NCBI GenBank assembly: GCA_029212925.1
Contig: JARGOB010000003.1
Location: 124,001-188,000, forward strand
DNA: 64,000 nt
From: Coxiellaceae bacterium
GTDB lineage: Bacteria > Pseudomonadota > Gammaproteobacteria > Coxiellales > Coxiellaceae
Reading direction: 5' to 3'
The position numbers were made by a program, and so were the translations under genes. The notes below the pieces were generated by a model that ran no database searches, was not told the DNA's origin, and worked only from the letters and a program-made list of their open reading frames with translations. Of this stretch, positions 14,923 through 25,578 are shown piece after piece (position 1 is the stretch's first letter; each line of letters opens with the position of its first letter).

Positions 14923-16458
14923 TTGAAATACGATGTGATTATTGTGGGTGGTGGGCCAACGGGTGCTGCCATGGCAATTGAGCTAGGCCTTAATGGCATC
15001 AAAACCTTGGTGCTAGAAAAATACGATGAACCATTGGTGTCGCCACGTGCGCAATCATTGAACCCGCGTACGATGGAGTTTTTTATGCGCTGGGGTGTTG
15101 CTGATGCCTTACGCGATGAGCTGCTATTGCCGGAAGACTTCCCATTACAGGGTGTGTGGTGTTCCGCGCTCAATGGTACAACCTATTCGGTGGGTGGATC
15201 AGCACAACAGGACCTATCTGAGTTAACGCCGCAATCACCGGTTCGAGTGCCTTTATGGATTACTGAAGGTGTCTTGCGACAGCGTATAGCTGAATTACCT
15301 TCGGTGACTTTTTTACGTGAGCGTCCAGTAACTGAGGTTAAACTAACTCAAGCAGTAATAGAAGTAACGGCGGCGCATCGTGAAAGTCATACCAGCGAAA
15401 CCTATCAGTCCGATTATGTGATTGCTTGTGATGGTGCTAACAGCTTGGTGCGTCAAACCATGGGTATCCCTTTTGAAGGCTTGGCGCCAGCACGTAAAGT
15501 GTTAAATTTATTATTTGAAGCGCCAGATTTGCTGCAGCAAGTAACGGTAGAAAAGGGCTTTTTATATTACCTCTTAGGTGCAGAAATGACCTGTGCTGTT
15601 GGTATAGTCGACCCGCGTTGTGGTTTGTGGTATGCACAGGTGGTGTATACCGGTCAGGAACAACACGCGAAAGATATTGATGCAACTGCGTTGTTACACC
15701 GCTTAACAGGAATAGAGTTTGATTTAACGTTAGTTGATCAGCATTTTTGGATGATGCAGGTGGAGATAGCAGAAACGTTCAGCAAAGATCGACGGGTATT
15801 CTTGGTAGGTGATAGTGCGCATGCATTTGCCCCGACCGGCGGCTTTGGTTTAAATACCGGTTTTGGTGATGTAGAAAACCTGGGTTGGAAATTAGCAGAA
15901 GTGATAAAAGGTGCTGCATCACCTGAGCTATTGAATACCTATGAGCAGGAACGCCGGCCCGTTGCGCAACGTAATTTAATGGCGGCTGAAAAAAATGCAA
16001 AAGATATGGTGGGGTTGCGTGATCGCATAGATGTAAAAACGCAGCCAGAAGAATATGCGCAGGCGAATGCAAAAATTGCTAAGCAGCATATGCATACCCT
16101 GGGTTTAACTTTGGGGTATGGCTATGGTCTTGATGAGGCGGATCACATGCCAGCGAATGCTTATATGCCAACGGTTCAGCCGGGGTATTTTCTCCCGCAT
16201 CTACGACTACCGGATGAAACGGCCTTGTATCAGCATTTATCGCCAACCCAATGGAGTTTGATTGTGTCCGGTGCGGGAGATGATATGTTGATTGCTCAGT
16301 TGCAACAGCAAGCGGCGAATCTCGGCATATCGTTAGAAGAAGTATTATTAGAGCCTACTAGTTACCCGTATCGGTATGTGTTGATTAGACCCGATTGGCA
16401 TATAGCATTTTGCAGTGATGATTTACAAGGAGTAGAGCAGCATTGGCAGCTGAAATAA
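14923..16458 (+). CDS. FAD-dependent aromatic monooxygenase (PheA/TfdB/MhpA type)
   Basis: The 511-residue flavoprotein has the three motifs of class A hydroxylases: GGGPTGAA at residues 9-16 for FAD binding, CDGANSLVR near 167-175, and GDSAHAFAPTGGFGLNTGFGD near 291-311. A thioredoxin-like C-terminal domain seems shortened. Family members hydroxylate phenols or polyketides with NAD(P)H and oxygen. The start is TTG at 14923, where the nucleotide-binding strand begins at once. The end overlaps the azlC start by 16 bases. Substrate is unknown; the neighbours give no pathway. Confidence 0.85.
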   Translation: MKYDVIIVGGGPTGAAMAIELGLNGIKTLVLEKYDEPLVSPRAQSLNPRTMEFFMRWGVADALRDELLLPEDFPLQGVWCSALNGTTYSVGGSAQQDLSELTPQSPVRVPLWITEGVLRQRIAELPSVTFLRERPVTEVKLTQAVIEVTAAHRESHTSETYQSDYVIACDGANSLVRQTMGIPFEGLAPARKVLNLLFEAPDLLQQVTVEKGFLYYLLGAEMTCAVGIVDPRCGLWYAQVVYTGQEQHAKDIDATALLHRLTGIEFDLTLVDQHFWMMQVEIAETFSKDRRVFLVGDSAHAFAPTGGFGLNTGFGDVENLGWKLAEVIKGAASPELLNTYEQERRPVAQRNLMAAEKNAKDMVGLRDRIDVKTQPEEYAQANAKIAKQHMHTLGLTLGYGYGLDEADHMPANAYMPTVQPGYFLPHLRLPDETALYQHLSPTQWSLIVSGAGDDMLIAQLQQQAANLGISLEEVLLEPTSYPYRYVLIRPDWHIAFCSDDLQGVEQHWQLK

Positions 16459-17138
16459 AAACCCAGGGCGAGTGCTTGTATGCATTAAAGGTTAGCTGGC
16501 CTATCTTTTTTGCTTATGCACCTATTGGCATAGTGTTTGGCGTGCTGTTTACCCAGGAGCATTATCCATGGTGGTTGGCGCCGATTGAAAGTGCTGTGAT
16601 TTATGGTGGCTCTATTCAGTTTCTAGTGTTGAGCATGATGCAGGAGCATGCTGGATTATTAGCGATACTGATTGCGAGCTTCTTTGTTGCGTTTCGAAAT
16701 TCATTTTATGGCCTGAATTTTTTGCATCGCTATGATACTCATTGGTTAATGAAAGGTTTTTTGGCCTTTCTATTGGTGGATGCGACGTACGCATTATTGT
16801 TATCGCATGAAACTAAAGCCGAGCACAGTAATATAAAGTTTTGCTTGTGGGTATCAATTTGGATTTGGTCATATTGGGTGGGTGGCACTGTTATTGGTGC
16901 GTTGTTTTCGCAATGGATACCACCGTTTAGTGCGCTGCAATTTATTTTGCCAGCATTTTTTCTATCCGTTGCAGTAGGTTATTGGATTAAGTTACGTGAA
17001 TGGCATATGGTGGTAGTGCCCATTGTGGCATCGGTGGTATCGTACTTGTGGTTACCTAACCAATACCTAATTATTGCGATTGTTTTGTCGATTCTAACTA
17101 TTCTTATTGTTGATAAATACAAGCGAGGCCGAGCATGA
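16443..17138 (+). CDS. azlC: Branched-chain amino acid exporter large subunit AzlC
   Basis: AzlC with AzlD exports branched-chain amino acids or their analogues across the inner membrane. The 231-residue product has several hydrophobic helices and the family N-terminal segment ending PIGIVFGVLF, followed by ESAVIYGGSIQFL. The TTG start at 16443 is supported by AAGGAG at 16427-16432. It overlaps the monooxygenase gene upstream and shares ATGA with azlD downstream. Confidence 0.9.
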   Translation: MAAEIKTQGECLYALKVSWPIFFAYAPIGIVFGVLFTQEHYPWWLAPIESAVIYGGSIQFLVLSMMQEHAGLLAILIASFFVAFRNSFYGLNFLHRYDTHWLMKGFLAFLLVDATYALLLSHETKAEHSNIKFCLWVSIWIWSYWVGGTVIGALFSQWIPPFSALQFILPAFFLSVAVGYWIKLREWHMVVVPIVASVVSYLWLPNQYLIIAIVLSILTILIVDKYKRGRA

Positions 17139-17464
17139 CTGCCTCAATGCCTTACACTCTTCTGGTTATTTTTTTAGTAGGATTGATTGCTTTAATAACA
17201 CGGATACTGCCGTTTATTTTTTCATCGGTATTAAAGAATAGCCCTATTTTAACCTCCATTGGCAAATATTTGCCGCCCTATATTATGTTGCTGTTGGCTA
17301 TTTTTGAAATTGGTCTAGCTAATTTTACAAAGGCACCTTACAACATTCCGGCAGTAGCGGGGTTATTAGCCTTAGTAGCTATCCATTGGTGGCAACGTAA
17401 AACGTTATTAAGTTTACTGGTTAGTGTGGCGGTTTATGTGGCTTTTACATATGTTTGTTCTTGA
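17135..17464 (+). CDS. azlD: Branched-chain amino acid exporter small subunit AzlD
   Basis: The 109-residue hydrophobic protein has the AzlD pattern, with LITRILPFIF near residues 20-29 and LPPYIMLLLAIFEI near 46-59. Its ATG overlaps the azlC stop, which indicates translational coupling. The last 31 bases overlap the end of the convergent FUSC gene. Confidence 0.9.
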   Translation: MTASMPYTLLVIFLVGLIALITRILPFIFSSVLKNSPILTSIGKYLPPYIMLLLAIFEIGLANFTKAPYNIPAVAGLLALVAIHWWQRKTLLSLLVSVAVYVAFTYVCS

Positions 17465-19683
17465 ATAATTTCCGCTAATGCTTTATCCATTTGTGCTTGT
17501 AAGTCAATAAGGCGTTGTAAGCCGTTATGCAGCAGTGCTACGGTTTGAATGTCTACAATACCGCTTGACCTCCACAGCGGTGAGCTCAGTAACGGTTGAA
17601 TGATGTGGTACAGCTGTTGCTTTAATCGATTGTATTTTTGGTTATCAAAAGTAGTAATGTGGCGATGTACTTCCGCAATTAACTCGGTGGTATTGTTGGT
17701 TAACTCGGTAAAAATTGGTTTTGATTTTGCAAGGTATGTTTTTGCTAGCTCACTGTTGGTGGGGGATCGAAAGTAAAAATGTTGCATCATTAATACGGTA
17801 GAGGCCATCGATTCTGCGAAATCTAATAAATGTAAACCGCGGCTGGCCCGTCTACTGACGAGCTTGTGTTGCCAATTTAATTGTTGTAATGAGCGGTCAG
17901 CTTTCTCAAGTGATTGATGCATCAGTAACACTTCATTTTGAACATGTAGTGCTTGACAGTTCGGTCGTTGCAGTTGAGTTAAAGCGTGTGCGCTGTGTTG
18001 TAGTGAAGCCGATAAATCATCACGATACGATTTTAGGTAGTCAAAAGGCATAACAGTTCGACTAATAAGGCTAATTACGCCCACTCCCAGTAATATGGCG
18101 ATCACGATAAATAAACCTGTATCTAAATTACCGCGGGTTGCTGGTGATGTGCTGATAGCAATCACAAATGATAATATAAAAAAGATGGCAAACAGCATGT
18201 AGGGTTTATTTTGCAGTTGTGAAATCGTAAAAAAATATGAGGCGAACGTGGTGGCTAGGAATAAGCAGCCAAGTACGATACCAAATTGAGGAAAATAATT
18301 GAGCAGGTAGAGTGCGCACCATACCGCAGCGGTTCCCGAAATAGAGCCCAAAATACCTAGGCCCAAGTTTGACAGTAGAGGGTTGTAATTAGATACCGTG
18401 GCAAGTGCGATTGTGGTTCCGGCAATGACGGGGATCATGTCGCTCCATTGAAAATATTGTTGCAACATCAGTATGATACAAAATGATAAGGCGGCATGTA
18501 AGCTGTAATGCAGGCGTTCTTTGCTCAGTGGCAGTGCTTTGGTTTTTTTAGGAGCGGCCAATCCACCGAATTCACTTTCCAAAGAGCGGGTAGGTGGTGT
18601 TGATTTGATCGCGCGAAATTCGGTGATAATTGCTTCGCTCTCGCCCAGTACTGTCACCAGACGTTGCATGATAGACAGCCAGATAATACGGTTAAGCAGT
18701 TTGGTATCGGCTTGATGACGTAGGCGTTTTATATTTAATCGTAATAAAGCCTGCAGGCGTTTAGCAGATTGTTGCTTGTAGTTTTGCGGTTGTTTTTTTT
18801 CAGGGTGTGCGACTAATTGTTGTAGGCGAAAGAATTGTGTGGCGCAATACGATTTAGCTTGGTTGAGCACTTCACGATCATGCTTGGCAATATCACAATC
18901 TTTGACGGTATAGTATTCACCCATAATGCGCAGCGTATTTAATATCAGTTGTATGCGCTTCATTTGGTAGGTTAGACGTGTACCATGTTGTGGGTGGAAG
19001 CGCTTGCGTTTGTTTTCGTGTCGTGCAAACTCCATTTGCAATAATAAATATTTAATATGCACTGTGCAGGCTTTGAGTTGGCGTTGTATGGTGTAGTATC
19101 GGCTGGGTTTTGTTTGATTTATATAGGGGTCAACTATGTGTAGGTATAAGTGTTGATATTGTTTAAGTAAGCTGCAGATCAAGTCTAAAGAGGTTTTATG
19201 GGCGCAATCAAATTGCAGTACGATTAATATGATTGTTGAGCCAATGATGGCTAAAGATATTTCTAAGCCACGTTCGAGAGCAAAATGCGCAATGCTGTGT
19301 TGATTGTATGGTCCTAGCACAAGGATGTTGATTAGTGCTAAGCAGCATAATAAACCAGCCCATGAAAGATTTGGTTTAGCGGCATAATACAACACACAGC
19401 CGACGGCAATAATAACTAGTGGGTAGTAGATCCAATTAAAGTTGAAGGTAAGCGTGATAAGCAAAGCGAGGCCGACACCCACCCAGGTGCCGATAAATCT
19501 ACCTTTCATCATTTTGATTGATTGGCCGACATTGGGTTGAATGCACATAAAGCCGAGAAATATTGCCCACCAAAAATCTTGGTAGTGGTAGTACATGGCG
19601 ATCGAGGCAATGACGCACAATGAAATACCTGCTTTCATGGCGTGTATCAAATAATGATGATCGATAGCGCGTGAGACTTTCAT
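17434..19683 (-). CDS. FUSC/AaeB-type efflux transporter
   Basis: The 749-residue inner-membrane protein shows two blocks of about five helices, each followed by a long soluble segment, as in the fusaric acid resistance (FUSC) family. Block one starts near residue 12 and carries WAIFLGFMCIQPNVGQSIKMMKGR, with the family pattern QPN..Q....GR. Block two starts near residue 395. It overlaps the membrane-fusion gene upstream by 4 bases (ATGA), the same pairing as AaeA/AaeB, which exports aromatic carboxylic acids. Which compound this one exports is unknown. Confidence 0.87.
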   Translation of the reverse strand: MKVSRAIDHHYLIHAMKAGISLCVIASIAMYYHYQDFWWAIFLGFMCIQPNVGQSIKMMKGRFIGTWVGVGLALLITLTFNFNWIYYPLVIIAVGCVLYYAAKPNLSWAGLLCCLALINILVLGPYNQHSIAHFALERGLEISLAIIGSTIILIVLQFDCAHKTSLDLICSLLKQYQHLYLHIVDPYINQTKPSRYYTIQRQLKACTVHIKYLLLQMEFARHENKRKRFHPQHGTRLTYQMKRIQLILNTLRIMGEYYTVKDCDIAKHDREVLNQAKSYCATQFFRLQQLVAHPEKKQPQNYKQQSAKRLQALLRLNIKRLRHQADTKLLNRIIWLSIMQRLVTVLGESEAIITEFRAIKSTPPTRSLESEFGGLAAPKKTKALPLSKERLHYSLHAALSFCIILMLQQYFQWSDMIPVIAGTTIALATVSNYNPLLSNLGLGILGSISGTAAVWCALYLLNYFPQFGIVLGCLFLATTFASYFFTISQLQNKPYMLFAIFFILSFVIAISTSPATRGNLDTGLFIVIAILLGVGVISLISRTVMPFDYLKSYRDDLSASLQHSAHALTQLQRPNCQALHVQNEVLLMHQSLEKADRSLQQLNWQHKLVSRRASRGLHLLDFAESMASTVLMMQHFYFRSPTNSELAKTYLAKSKPIFTELTNNTTELIAEVHRHITTFDNQKYNRLKQQLYHIIQPLLSSPLWRSSGIVDIQTVALLHNGLQRLIDLQAQMDKALAEIIQEQTYVKAT

Positions 19684-20699
19684 CCTTTGGTCTCAATGAT
19701 GACTGCGGCAGTGGCGCCAACGCGTAAAGGATGTTTGGTGTCATTGTTATCGATTTGAATGAATACAGGGAAGCGACTGAAGAGGCGTAGCCAATTAATG
19801 GTTTCAGCGACTTTTGGTAAGTTGGTTTTTTCCGAAATAACACGACCACGGCTGATAGCGGGGCCAACGCTGGTGACGGTACCGTTTAAGGTTTCGCCTG
19901 GAAATAGCGATACGCGGATTTTGGCGCGCTGCCCAGCTTTAATGCGTTCAATTTCAGGCTCGAGGTAGTTGGCTTGTATCCACCAATAGCTATTGTCGAC
20001 TATAGAGAATAGATTTTCACCTACGTGTATGTATTCACCGACGCGTAGATAGAAGCTGGAAAGGGTGCCATTAACCGGCGAGTAAATCGTTGTATAGCTG
20101 AGCTTCTTTTTGGCTAATGCCATTTTTGCCATGGCACTGTGCAGCTCACCGTTGTGCTCGAAAGCGCCTAGCTCTGCTTTTAATTTGGCTACGGTGTATT
20201 CAGATTGATTCACTTGTGATTTGGCCGTGGCAAAACGTGATTGTGATTGATTGTACTGTGCTTCAGATACGGCGTTTTCATTCGATAATCTTTTAAAGCG
20301 AGCGAATTCTTCTTGCGCGTATATTAGTTGTGCTTTGCGTTCGCGTACTAAATGTTCAGCAACCTGAATGGATTGACGTAATGCATCCAGTTGTTGCTGA
20401 ACGGTGCGCAGTTCGCCTTTGGCATGATTATACGTTAGTTGATAATCGGTGGGGTCTATCTGGAATAACTTTTGGCCTTTTTTTACGGTTTCATTGTTTT
20501 TGACATAAACTTCAGTGATGGGGCCGTAGATTCGAGCGGCAATTTTTACCCAGTTCGCTTGCACATAAGCATCGGTGGTATAGGGGTCTTTAATAAAGAG
20601 AAAATAATAACCAATGACGAGTAAAATCACGACAATAATGCCAACGATCCAACGAATCTTTTTGCTGCCTAGGTTTAACAAATCTGTTAAATTTTTCAT
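19680..20699 (-). CDS. HlyD/EmrA-type membrane fusion protein
   Basis: The 339-residue protein has one N-terminal membrane helix (about residues 15-37), a lipoyl-like beta segment (ARIYGPITEVYVKNNETVKKG), a coiled-coil hairpin near 80-185, and the second lipoyl half YTTIYSPVNGTLSS near 197-211. This is the EmrA/AaeA layout. It is the first gene of the pair with the FUSC transporter and links that pump to an outer-membrane channel. The 260 bases upstream (20700-20961) hold no gene. Confidence 0.9.
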   Translation of the reverse strand: MKNLTDLLNLGSKKIRWIVGIIVVILLVIGYYFLFIKDPYTTDAYVQANWVKIAARIYGPITEVYVKNNETVKKGQKLFQIDPTDYQLTYNHAKGELRTVQQQLDALRQSIQVAEHLVRERKAQLIYAQEEFARFKRLSNENAVSEAQYNQSQSRFATAKSQVNQSEYTVAKLKAELGAFEHNGELHSAMAKMALAKKKLSYTTIYSPVNGTLSSFYLRVGEYIHVGENLFSIVDNSYWWIQANYLEPEIERIKAGQRAKIRVSLFPGETLNGTVTSVGPAISRGRVISEKTNLPKVAETINWLRLFSRFPVFIQIDNNDTKHPLRVGATAAVIIETKG

Positions 20700-20961
20700 G
20701 CTGACGTCGTGTCCAAATTGATCCCATATAGTAGCATGTCTAACAGTGTTGGTTCAACGCAGTTACAATAGCTAGGCGTTGACGAAATTTATTGCCATCA
20801 GTAATCTTATTATTGTGATTGATAAGGCCAGTGATGCGTTGGAGTGTACTATCTGCATTGTGGCGGTGTGTTAGCTCGTGTTGATCGGCAGTCATTGATC
20901 AGTACATTTAGTTGACAGCTGTTGAGGATAGGCAGCTTGCGATAAATCGAACGTATCATGA

Positions 20962-21813
20962 TTAGTGGTTCTTGGTTAGCATCCATTCCAGGGTCTGTTC
21001 CAGTGGTTTGATCTGGTAGTCAGTGATCAGGCTGGACAATAAGGCATTGGAGCCTTTTAACGTCTTCATTTCATTAGCACGCACGAATTTTGGATTGACC
21101 GTTATCTCAATGGCATGATTGGTGAGTTGCTGACATTGGTCGATAATATTTTGCAAGGAATAAACGGTGCCACTACAGATATTAATAATTCTTCCGACGG
21201 GATTAGCTTCAAGCAGCTTTCGATAAATTTCCGCCACCATGCGCACATCATTAAATTCGCGGTATACATCGAGGTTGCCTAGCGCTATAGAGGGTTGCTT
21301 TTGTTTGAAATGCTCGACAATTTTAGGGATTAAAAAGCTATTGCTTTGCCCTTGACCAGTGTAGTTAAACGGTCTAACGATAAACAGTGGCAAGCGGTCT
21401 TGCCATAATAACGCCATTTTCTCCATGGCCATTTTACTGATCGCATAATCATTATTGGGTTGTAGCGGGTCTTGTTCTGATAGTGTGTCGTGAGTTTGAC
21501 AGCCATAAACATGAGCGCTGCTGGCTATTAAGATACTTTTTACTTTAGGTGTGAATTGATCTAAAGCAACCAGTAAATTACGTGTACCGATCACATTAAC
21601 GCGGTAAAAATCATTGGCATCACCATGACCCACAAAGGTGATTCCCGCTAGGTGAATCACTGCTTCTGGTTTTACGGCTTCAATTTCTTTATTGACGGCG
21701 TCTGAGTCAGTTAGATCCGCCTTAAGACCAATGATTTGATGCTGATGTGCTTCAAGTTCTTGCTTAACGTATTTGCCCGTAAAGCCAGATAAGCCGGTAA
21801 CTAAGACGCGCAT
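20962..21813 (-). CDS. rmd: GDP-4-keto-6-deoxymannose reductase
   Basis: The 283-residue extended short-chain reductase begins [14 protein letters not shown], a Rossmann GxxGxxG motif. The catalytic serine lies in ASSAHVYG and the YxxxK pair in YAISKMAME near residues 128-133. With gmd directly upstream (13-base overlap) it most likely makes GDP-D-rhamnose for lipopolysaccharide or another glycan. An alternative is a related 4-reductase giving GDP-6-deoxytalose. Confidence 0.83.
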   Translation of the reverse strand: MRVLVTGLSGFTGKYVKQELEAHQHQIIGLKADLTDSDAVNKEIEAVKPEAVIHLAGITFVGHGDANDFYRVNVIGTRNLLVALDQFTPKVKSILIASSAHVYGCQTHDTLSEQDPLQPNNDYAISKMAMEKMALLWQDRLPLFIVRPFNYTGQGQSNSFLIPKIVEHFKQKQPSIALGNLDVYREFNDVRMVAEIYRKLLEANPVGRIINICSGTVYSLQNIIDQCQQLTNHAIEITVNPKFVRANEMKTLKGSNALLSSLITDYQIKPLEQTLEWMLTKNH

Positions 21814-22853
21814 GTTGTTTCAGCCGCCTTTTTGCTGTTACGACGTAGGTCGGCTTCAATCATCATTTGGCATAATGCTTCTAGTGAGGTTTTAGCTTGC
21901 CAGCCTAATTCTTTGTGTGCTTTGGTTGCATCACCGACGAGTAAATCAACTTCAGCAGGACGGTAGTACTTTGGATTAATAACCACCATGGGTTTGTTGG
22001 TGGCGGTATTGATACCGACTTCGTTTTCACCTTCACCTTGCCACGCAATGGAAAGACCAGCGGCTTGGCATGACAGTTCAACAAAATCACGCACGGTTTC
22101 GGTGCGGCCGGTGGCTAATACATAGGTTTTAGGCGTGTCGGCTTGCATCATCAAGTACATGCCTTCAACATAATCCTTTGCAAAGCCCCAGTCGCGTTTA
22201 GCGTCAAGGTTGCCGAGTTCTAACAGATCGCGATGACCGTTTTTGATTTTGGCAACACCATCAGTGATTTTGCGGGTAACAAACTCGATGCCGCGCAATG
22301 GCGATTCGTGATTAAATAAAATGCCGCTGCAGCCGAAAATATCATACGATTCGCGATAATTTACTGTGGTCCAGTGCGCATACAGTTTTGATACACCGTA
22401 GGGGCTGCGTGGATAAAAAGGCGTTTCTTCGTTTTGCGGTACGGCTTGCGCTTTACCAAACATTTCAGAAGTAGACGCTTGGTAGAAGCGAATTTTTGGA
22501 TTCACTATGCGAATAGCTTCTAATAAGTTTAATGCGCCAATGCCTGAAATTTTAGCGGTGGTATATGGCTGGTCAAACGATACGCCGACAAAGCTTTGTG
22601 CAGCTAAGTTATACAGCTCATCCGGCTGTGCTTTATTGAGCAGGTTAATGCTTGAACCGAGGTCAGTGAGGTCATGTTCAACAAAGTGCAGATTGGGGTG
22701 ATTCTCGATGCCTAATTCGGCAGCACGCCAGAAATTAGTGGAGGCCGTGCGGCGATAAGCGCCGTAGACTTTATAGTCTTTTTCTAATAATAATTGTGCT
22801 AAATAAGCACCGTCTTGGCCGGTGATTCCAGTGATAATGGCAGTTTTGCTCAC
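21801..22853 (-). CDS. gmd: GDP-mannose 4,6-dehydratase
   Basis: The enzyme converts GDP-mannose to GDP-4-keto-6-deoxymannose. Family signatures are clear: [13 protein letters not shown] at the N-terminus, [13 protein letters not shown], the QASTSEMFG segment, [10 protein letters not shown] with Yxxx[10 protein letters not shown] and [13 protein letters not shown]. The GTG start at 22853 is preferred over the in-frame ATG at 22889 because AGAGG lies just upstream and the protein then begins at the family position. It forms an operon with rmd. Confidence 0.93.
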   Translation of the reverse strand: MSKTAIITGITGQDGAYLAQLLLEKDYKVYGAYRRTASTNFWRAAELGIENHPNLHFVEHDLTDLGSSINLLNKAQPDELYNLAAQSFVGVSFDQPYTTAKISGIGALNLLEAIRIVNPKIRFYQASTSEMFGKAQAVPQNEETPFYPRSPYGVSKLYAHWTTVNYRESYDIFGCSGILFNHESPLRGIEFVTRKITDGVAKIKNGHRDLLELGNLDAKRDWGFAKDYVEGMYLMMQADTPKTYVLATGRTETVRDFVELSCQAAGLSIAWQGEGENEVGINTATNKPMVVINPKYYRPAEVDLLVGDATKAHKELGWQAKTSLEALCQMMIEADLRRNSKKAAETTCAS

Positions 22854-22953
22854 AGCGTTCCTCTGGCTATAAATAGACATGTATGTCAATGATTTTGATT
22901 AGTTTGCCATTAGAGCGCATTATACTGAGGCAGTCAATGGATTGGAGAAGGAT

Positions 22954-23373
22954 ATGAGCGGTGTTGCACAAACTTTGCATGGTTTAGCCAATAGTTTTGA
23001 TGTAAAGGATTGGTCAGCGTTAGGTGGCTGTTTGGCGGATAAGATAGTGTGTGATTACCGTGACCTGAGAGGCGTGGTAGAGACTTGCACGCGAGAAGAA
23101 TATGTACAATTGCGTAAAGAAGCGTTAACGCCACTAAAGACCCAGCATTTGTTTTCAAATTTGTGTATTACAGAAGATGCTGATAGTGCCATTTGTCAGC
23201 TATCAGCATTGATTATGCGTTGTGATGAAGATGGGCAGCGCTTCGATACCCATGCGATTTATGACTATGTGCTGGAAAAGCATAATGATCGCTGGCTAAT
23301 CACGCAAATAAAACAATCCGTGTTATGGAATGACGGTGAGGCGTCGATTCATGCGGCGGCCAAGGCTAAGTAA
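22954..23373 (+). CDS. SnoaL-like (NTF2-fold) protein
   Basis: The 139-residue protein has the pattern of the SnoaL/NTF2-like fold: an N-terminal helix pair with FDVKDWSALGGCLAD, then alternating strands ending in HAIYDYVLEKHNDRWLITQIKQSVLW. Members are small enzymes or ligand-binding proteins, so function is open. The ATG at 22954 with GAGAAGG just upstream is chosen rather than the TTG at 22942. It is divergent from gmd. Confidence 0.65.
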   Translation: MSGVAQTLHGLANSFDVKDWSALGGCLADKIVCDYRDLRGVVETCTREEYVQLRKEALTPLKTQHLFSNLCITEDADSAICQLSALIMRCDEDGQRFDTHAIYDYVLEKHNDRWLITQIKQSVLWNDGEASIHAAAKAK

Positions 23374-23376
23374 TAT

Positions 23377-24417
23377 TTAGCCAGCTGCCTGAGGACCATC
23401 ATGCCTGATGGCTGCATCACCTTGTTGGGTTAATACTTTTAATTTTGCTGTTTTGCGACTAAAAAACCCAGCATACAATTTACTTTTCATATCTTCCCTA
23501 GTTAAAGTAGACTCTGATGAAAATAAACGTACTAAACCGTTGCGGCCTTGCCTGTCTTTATTGTTCAACTGGTTTAGGGTTGTTGCAAGTTCATCAGCAG
23601 CTGAGTTTACATCGTCATTTGCAAGCACAAAGTAATCATTATTTTTTTGCATCTTGAGTTTAAGTAATACCAGAATGCCAAGTTTTACATTTTTGCGTGC
23701 ATTTATATTGGTTTCGCTTTTAGTTTCTTTAGTCAGTTGTTTGATGCGCGTATTTAACCAGTTTACTTGCATTGCATGCAGAACTTTGTTTCCTTCATTG
23801 TGCGTTGTGTCCTGTAATTTATCGTCTTCTGCAATTTCAGGATCGCCATTTGTTGTGACACCAGTTTCGGTTATTGTTATTCGGACCTGTTTTGGTATTT
23901 GTTTTGCTCTGGGTACGTGGCGTGAAGCTGAGTTATGGAAAGGTATTGCTTGAGGAAGCTCTTGAGTGATCTCTTCAGCGACAGAGCGCACCAGGTTTCT
24001 GGTAGCTTCTTCTGGGTCTGTTACCGGTTGCGTAATTCTGTGGAAGTAGTCAGCTATATCACTAAAACTTTGTTCAGCGTTAATGTCTGGAAAATGGGGA
24101 TGAAGAAAATTGATTAGAGCCAATTTAACGACAGATAGGTTATATTGGGTTGTCGCGTTAGCTGGGGCGCTTAGAAAGACTTCTCTTTGTAGGGCAAGTT
24201 CTATTGCTGCTAATTGAGTTATTAGTGCGTGAAGCTGTTGTTCCTGTGATAGTGTGACATCTTTGTGTGATTCAGCCACATCTAATAGGTTTTTTAGCTG
24301 TTGGTCTAATGGCTTTGGCGCACCGGGGTAGCTGCTAAAGCTTTGGGTTGATGTGGGTTTAAGCTGCGGTATAATATTGCTGCGGAGAAGATCTAAAAAT
24401 TCGTCGTATACTTTCAT
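23377..24417 (-). CDS. Unknown helical protein, effector-like
   Basis: The 346 residues have no signal peptide or membrane helix and no family is recognised. Composition is polar, with long predicted helices (residues 45-100 and 215-300) and a lysine-rich stretch with repeated KxxN near 235-262. AAAGGTAG lies before the ATG at 24417. Codon use and base composition are more AT-rich than in gmd or the LysR gene beside it, similar to the other long unknown genes in the window. It may be a secreted effector; nothing in the sequence proves this. Confidence 0.5.
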   Translation of the reverse strand: MKVYDEFLDLLRSNIIPQLKPTSTQSFSSYPGAPKPLDQQLKNLLDVAESHKDVTLSQEQQLHALITQLAAIELALQREVFLSAPANATTQYNLSVVKLALINFLHPHFPDINAEQSFSDIADYFHRITQPVTDPEEATRNLVRSVAEEITQELPQAIPFHNSASRHVPRAKQIPKQVRITITETGVTTNGDPEIAEDDKLQDTTHNEGNKVLHAMQVNWLNTRIKQLTKETKSETNINARKNVKLGILVLLKLKMQKNNDYFVLANDDVNSAADELATTLNQLNNKDRQGRNGLVRLFSSESTLTREDMKSKLYAGFFSRKTAKLKVLTQQGDAAIRHDGPQAAG

Positions 24418-24582
24418 GTCTATAACTACCTTTTAATGCTCTATGCTCATCGTTGGAATATGTTATGAAGTGTACTCCTTAGCTGTTAAGGTAATATTAA
24501 ATGTGCTAACTACCTGATTTATTAAGCTTGCGTTAAGCTTTTAGCGCTAAAACACCGGGGTATTTGTGTTGCTGTCACCGTT

Positions 24583-25458
24583 CTATGTGGTGATTATCAT
24601 TGAAACCAGTTGCCGTACTTTGGGCTGCACATAGCGGTGTTTATTGTAATAGATAAACAGGTCGATGCTGGGTTTGAGGTATTCGCTAAGCACTTCAACT
24701 AGCTCGCCATTAGCCAGTTGTGTTTCAACCATGTAATCATGCAGTTGTGTAATGCCCAAGCCATCTTGTGCGGCTTGTATTAGTGTGTTGGCATTATTTA
24801 TACGCATGGCGATATTGAGGTGTAGTGCTGTGGGGGACTTTAGTTGCGCAATGATATTATTAGCACGTCGGCCACTGTGGGCGAGGTACTGATGTTGTTC
24901 GAGATCTTTCAGTGTGTTGGGTGTGCCATGTTGTTGTAAATAGGCTGGTGAAGCACACAAAACATAGCGTGTTTTGCCGATCGGTCGTGCAATGATGTCA
25001 TCCGGTGGTGGCCAGTTAACGGCATAGACCAAATCTATCGATTCTTTCTCCATATCGGGCATGCGTTCTTCGAGGCGTAAATCGATGTCTACTTTGGGGA
25101 ATTGTTGCCGGTAATTTGCCAGTATTGGCAGTAGCCATTGGTTGGCCAAATAAGGATTACTGCTGATGCGCAATGTACCGCTGGGTTCGGCTTCAAATTG
25201 ACTGACCAAATGACGCGCGTTATCGAGTTCGCGTTGTAGGCGTCGGCATTGTTGGGCGAGTTGTTCGCCTTCATCGGTCAAACTGATGCGGCGAGTGGTG
25301 CGCTTAAAGAGGGGGGCTTTGAGCGATTGTTCGAGCAGGCGGACCTGATGACTAACGGCAGCTTTGGTGACACCTAAATGTTTGGCGGCGGCGGTAAAGC
25401 CATTGTGCTCAGCGACGCTGAGGAACACTTCAAACTGTTGTAATGAGGGCTGTTTCAT
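24583..25458 (-). CDS. LysR-family transcriptional regulator
   Basis: The N-terminal winged helix-turn-helix (FLSVAEHNGFTAAAKHLGVTKAAVSHQVRLLE, residues about 10-41 in two adjoining helices) and the C-terminal periplasmic-binding-like effector domain are typical. The start at 25458 (ATG) follows AGGTGG and is preferred over the GTG at 25467. It is divergent from an MFS transporter gene across about 120 bases, a common layout in which the LysR protein controls both genes. Confidence 0.92.
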   Translation of the reverse strand: MKQPSLQQFEVFLSVAEHNGFTAAAKHLGVTKAAVSHQVRLLEQSLKAPLFKRTTRRISLTDEGEQLAQQCRRLQRELDNARHLVSQFEAEPSGTLRISSNPYLANQWLLPILANYRQQFPKVDIDLRLEERMPDMEKESIDLVYAVNWPPPDDIIARPIGKTRYVLCASPAYLQQHGTPNTLKDLEQHQYLAHSGRRANNIIAQLKSPTALHLNIAMRINNANTLIQAAQDGLGITQLHDYMVETQLANGELVEVLSEYLKPSIDLFIYYNKHRYVQPKVRQLVSMIITT

Positions 25459-25578
25459 AGCAACCACCTATTATTGTATATATTTAGTATACAGTAGTTA
25501 ATTATAATGTCTATTGTCTAATTTATATTTACCTATAAAATGACACTTTATATATATGTACTTAAAAGGAACAGATAA
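25459..25578. promoter_or_regulatory. Divergent LysR/MFS control region
   Basis: The 120-base intergenic region is very AT-rich and contains several T-N11-A type sites suited to LysR binding, plus TATAAT at 25503-25508 in the MFS direction. Exact operator limits cannot be fixed by eye. Confidence 0.35.
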